Of a stretch of DNA of 6,823 nucleotides, positions 5,694 to 6,823 are shown one piece after another (position 1 is the stretch's first letter; the number at the start of each line of letters is the position of its first letter). The translations under genes and the position numbers were made by a program. This DNA comes from Verrucomicrobiota bacterium (GTDB lineage Bacteria; Verrucomicrobiota; Verrucomicrobiia; Verrucomicrobiales; Verrucomicrobiaceae). The notes under the pieces were generated by a model. That model had not been told where the DNA came from and did no database searches. It saw only the letters and a list, made by a program, of their open reading frames with translations. The DNA lies in assembly GCA_021413535.1 (NCBI GenBank), contig JAIOQF010000272.1, forward strand, positions 1-6,823. The letters run 5' to 3'.

Positions 5694-6696
5694 CTACACC
5701 TCGTCCTGAGCGTCAGCCTCGCCTGCTTTTTTGCCGCCTTTCTCGCCGTATTGCCGATCCATTTCCGATTTCTTTTTGTCCTCTTCGAGCTGATAAAGTT
5801 TCGCGCGCAACATGGACATGGCCTTGCTGCGATTTTTTCCCTGAGTGCGTTCGGCCTGGCAATTCACAATCACGCCTGTCGGAACGTGGATAAGTCGCAC
5901 TGCGGTCTCGACCTTGTTCACGTTCTGACCGCCCTTGCCGCCGGAGCGATAAGTTTCAAATTTAATGTCCGCCTCGTTTAGTTCGATTCCACTGTCTTCC
6001 TCAATCATCGGTGTCACATCCACGCTGGCGAAACTGGTGTGCCGCTTCTTCGCCGCATCAAAGGGCGAGATGCGCACCAGCCGGTGGATGCCGCGTTCGC
6101 AGTTCAGTTTGCCGTAGGCGTAGTCGCCGGTGACTTGAAAGGTGGCATTGCGCACGCCGGTTTCTTCACCGGGAGCAAAATCTTCCATCTCCGTCTTATA
6201 TCCGTTGCGCTCGCACCAGCGGGTGAACATGCGCAGGAGCATGTCCGCCCAGTCACAAGATTCCGTGCCGCCCGCGCCGCAGTGAATGGTGACGTATGCG
6301 CCGCTGCGGTCGTATTCACCGCTAAGCATGACGGCGAGTTCAAAATCGCCCAGTGCTTTCTCCAGCGCTGTGAATTCCTTCTCGACTTCAATCCATGTGG
6401 CGGCGTCGTTCTCGTGCGTGGCGATCTCGCCCAGCACGATGAAATCTTCGAATTTGGCCTCCAGAGCGGCCAGCGGCTCGAGCTTGTTCTTGATTTGATT
6501 CGCCTGGTCGATGACTTTTTTCGCGGACTCCTGGCTATCCCAGAATCCTTCCGCGCCCATTTTATCTTCGAGCCCCGCCAGATCAGATTTTAGTGTCGGC
6601 AGGTCAAAGATACCTCCGCAATGCGCCGAGGCGGGCCTTGAGGCTCTCGGTGTCAAATGCTCGCATGTCGGTGATAACGGTTTTTACTTGGTCCAT
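5694..6696 (-). CDS. prfB: Peptide chain release factor 2, +1 programmed frameshift, C-terminally short
   Basis: RF2 reads UGA and UAA stop codons in the ribosome and triggers release of the peptide. The product is encoded in two frames. Zero-frame codons from ATG 6696 (MDQVKTVITDMRAFDTESLK, on to LRRYL) run to CTT at 6609-6607; the ribosome then slips +1 past the U of an in-frame UGA into GAC (6605-6603). This gives LRRYLDLPTL, which matches E. coli LRGYLDY. The full product has 333 residues. Seen in order are a helical domain 1, CGAGGTESCDWADML (139-153), the stop-reading tripeptide SPF (210-212, diagnostic of RF2 over RF1) and the catalytic GGQ (255-257). It ends LYQLEEDKKKSEMDRQYGEK followed by a Lys/Ala/Asp-rich tail. 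The usual ~50 C-terminal residues, with the QIRSYV and D-x-RTG blocks, are missing and are not found in any frame downstream. ATG 6702 is an alternative start. Its own stop is UAG, an RF1 codon. Confidence 0.93.
6603..6617 (-). promoter_or_regulatory. prfB programmed +1 frameshift signal
   Basis: Read on the minus strand the signal is GG AGG TAT CTT TGA C. It consists of an internal Shine-Dalgarno-like GGAGG (6617-6613), a three-base spacer (TAT), the slippery CTT (6609-6607), an in-frame UGA (6606-6604) and a following C. This matches the well-studied E. coli site (AGGGGG UAU CUU UGA C) in spacer length, slippery codon, stop codon and 3' context. When RF2 is scarce the ribosome slips +1 and completes RF2, so the gene regulates itself. 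The protein sequence joins smoothly across the site, which confirms the frame change. Confidence 0.95.
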
Positions 6697-6713
6697 GCTC
6701 ATTAGTAAACGGG

Positions 6714-6785
6714 AAGATGCAAGATTCAAGACGAGAAGTTTTGAGACTTACCTCCCATTGTCTTGTATCTTCAGATCTTGCATCT
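6714..6785. repeat. Opposed clusters of heptanucleotide repeats (AAGATNC type) upstream of prfB
   Basis: The plus strand carries AAGATGC, AAGATTC and AAGACGA end to end at 6714-6734. The minus strand, read from 6785, carries AGATGC, AAGATCT, an extra G, AAGATAC and AAGACAA down to 6758. The arms face each other across about 23 bases. The outer 11 bases are perfect inverted copies: AGATGCAAGAT at 6715-6725 and its complement at 6775-6785. The left arm looks like the right arm with about one unit lost. The cluster fills the spacer between prfB and the possible divergent gene, with one arm directly abutting the ATG at 6787. Its function is unknown. Confidence 0.65.
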
Positions 6786-6786
6786 C

Positions 6787-6823
6787 ATGGACCGCACCCC
6801 CGCCATCCTCATCAACCGCACGC
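6787..6823 (+). CDS. Possible start of a divergent gene (only 12 codons visible)
   Basis: An ATG at 6787 opens a frame that reads MDRTPAILINRT up to the window edge. Every codon after the ATG ends in C or G, which resembles coding sequence in a GC-rich genome, whereas the minus strand has a stop in one of its three frames here. No Shine-Dalgarno precedes the ATG, as for the other genes of this window. If real, the gene is transcribed away from prfB, and its leader is the heptad-repeat spacer. The visible part is too short to assign a family. Confidence 0.4.
   Translation, partial: MDRTPAILINRT

Overview
The window is about 57% GC and reads as part of a Gram-negative chromosome. A Verrucomicrobiota (Pedosphaera-like) origin is my best guess, from the style of the proteins, the near absence of Shine-Dalgarno sequences and the heptad-repeat spacers. 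That placement is inference, because no marker in the window is diagnostic by itself.

Six genes lie on the minus strand and are read from right to left: prfB (peptide chain release factor 2, with its programmed +1 frameshift) at about 6696-5694; trmD (tRNA m1G37 methyltransferase) at 5630-4962; an exported coiled-coil/TPR protein at about 4899-2887; a PpiD-like membrane-anchored SurA/parvulin-type chaperone at 2740-1199; a 114-residue TPR protein whose ATG overlaps the ppiD-like stop by 4 nt; and the first 247 residues of metG (methionyl-tRNA synthetase), which starts on TTG at 741 and runs out of the window. At the right edge a plus-strand reading frame may begin at 6787, divergent from prfB.

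Three genes serve translation (termination, tRNA modification, tRNA charging). They flank an envelope module: an exported coiled-coil/TPR protein, then a membrane-anchored folding factor coupled to a small TPR partner. All six minus-strand starts lack a recognisable Shine-Dalgarno sequence. A clear one, GGAGG, is used inside prfB as the frameshift stimulator.

Three spacers hold structure. The spacer between the TPR gene and metG (742-857), and the one upstream of prfB (6703-6786), each carry heptanucleotide tandem repeats in two opposed arms, with different unit sequences. The spacer before the ppiD-like gene (2741-2886) carries a 14-bp hairpin whose only non-Watson-Crick position is a G-U pair in the minus-strand transcript, plus a competing shorter hairpin.

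The points most worth checking are the RF2 that lacks the usual last ~50 residues, the opposed heptad clusters next to start codons, the ppiD-TPR pair, and the altered TrmD active-site residues. I saw no rRNA, tRNA, CRISPR array, insertion sequence or phage gene.
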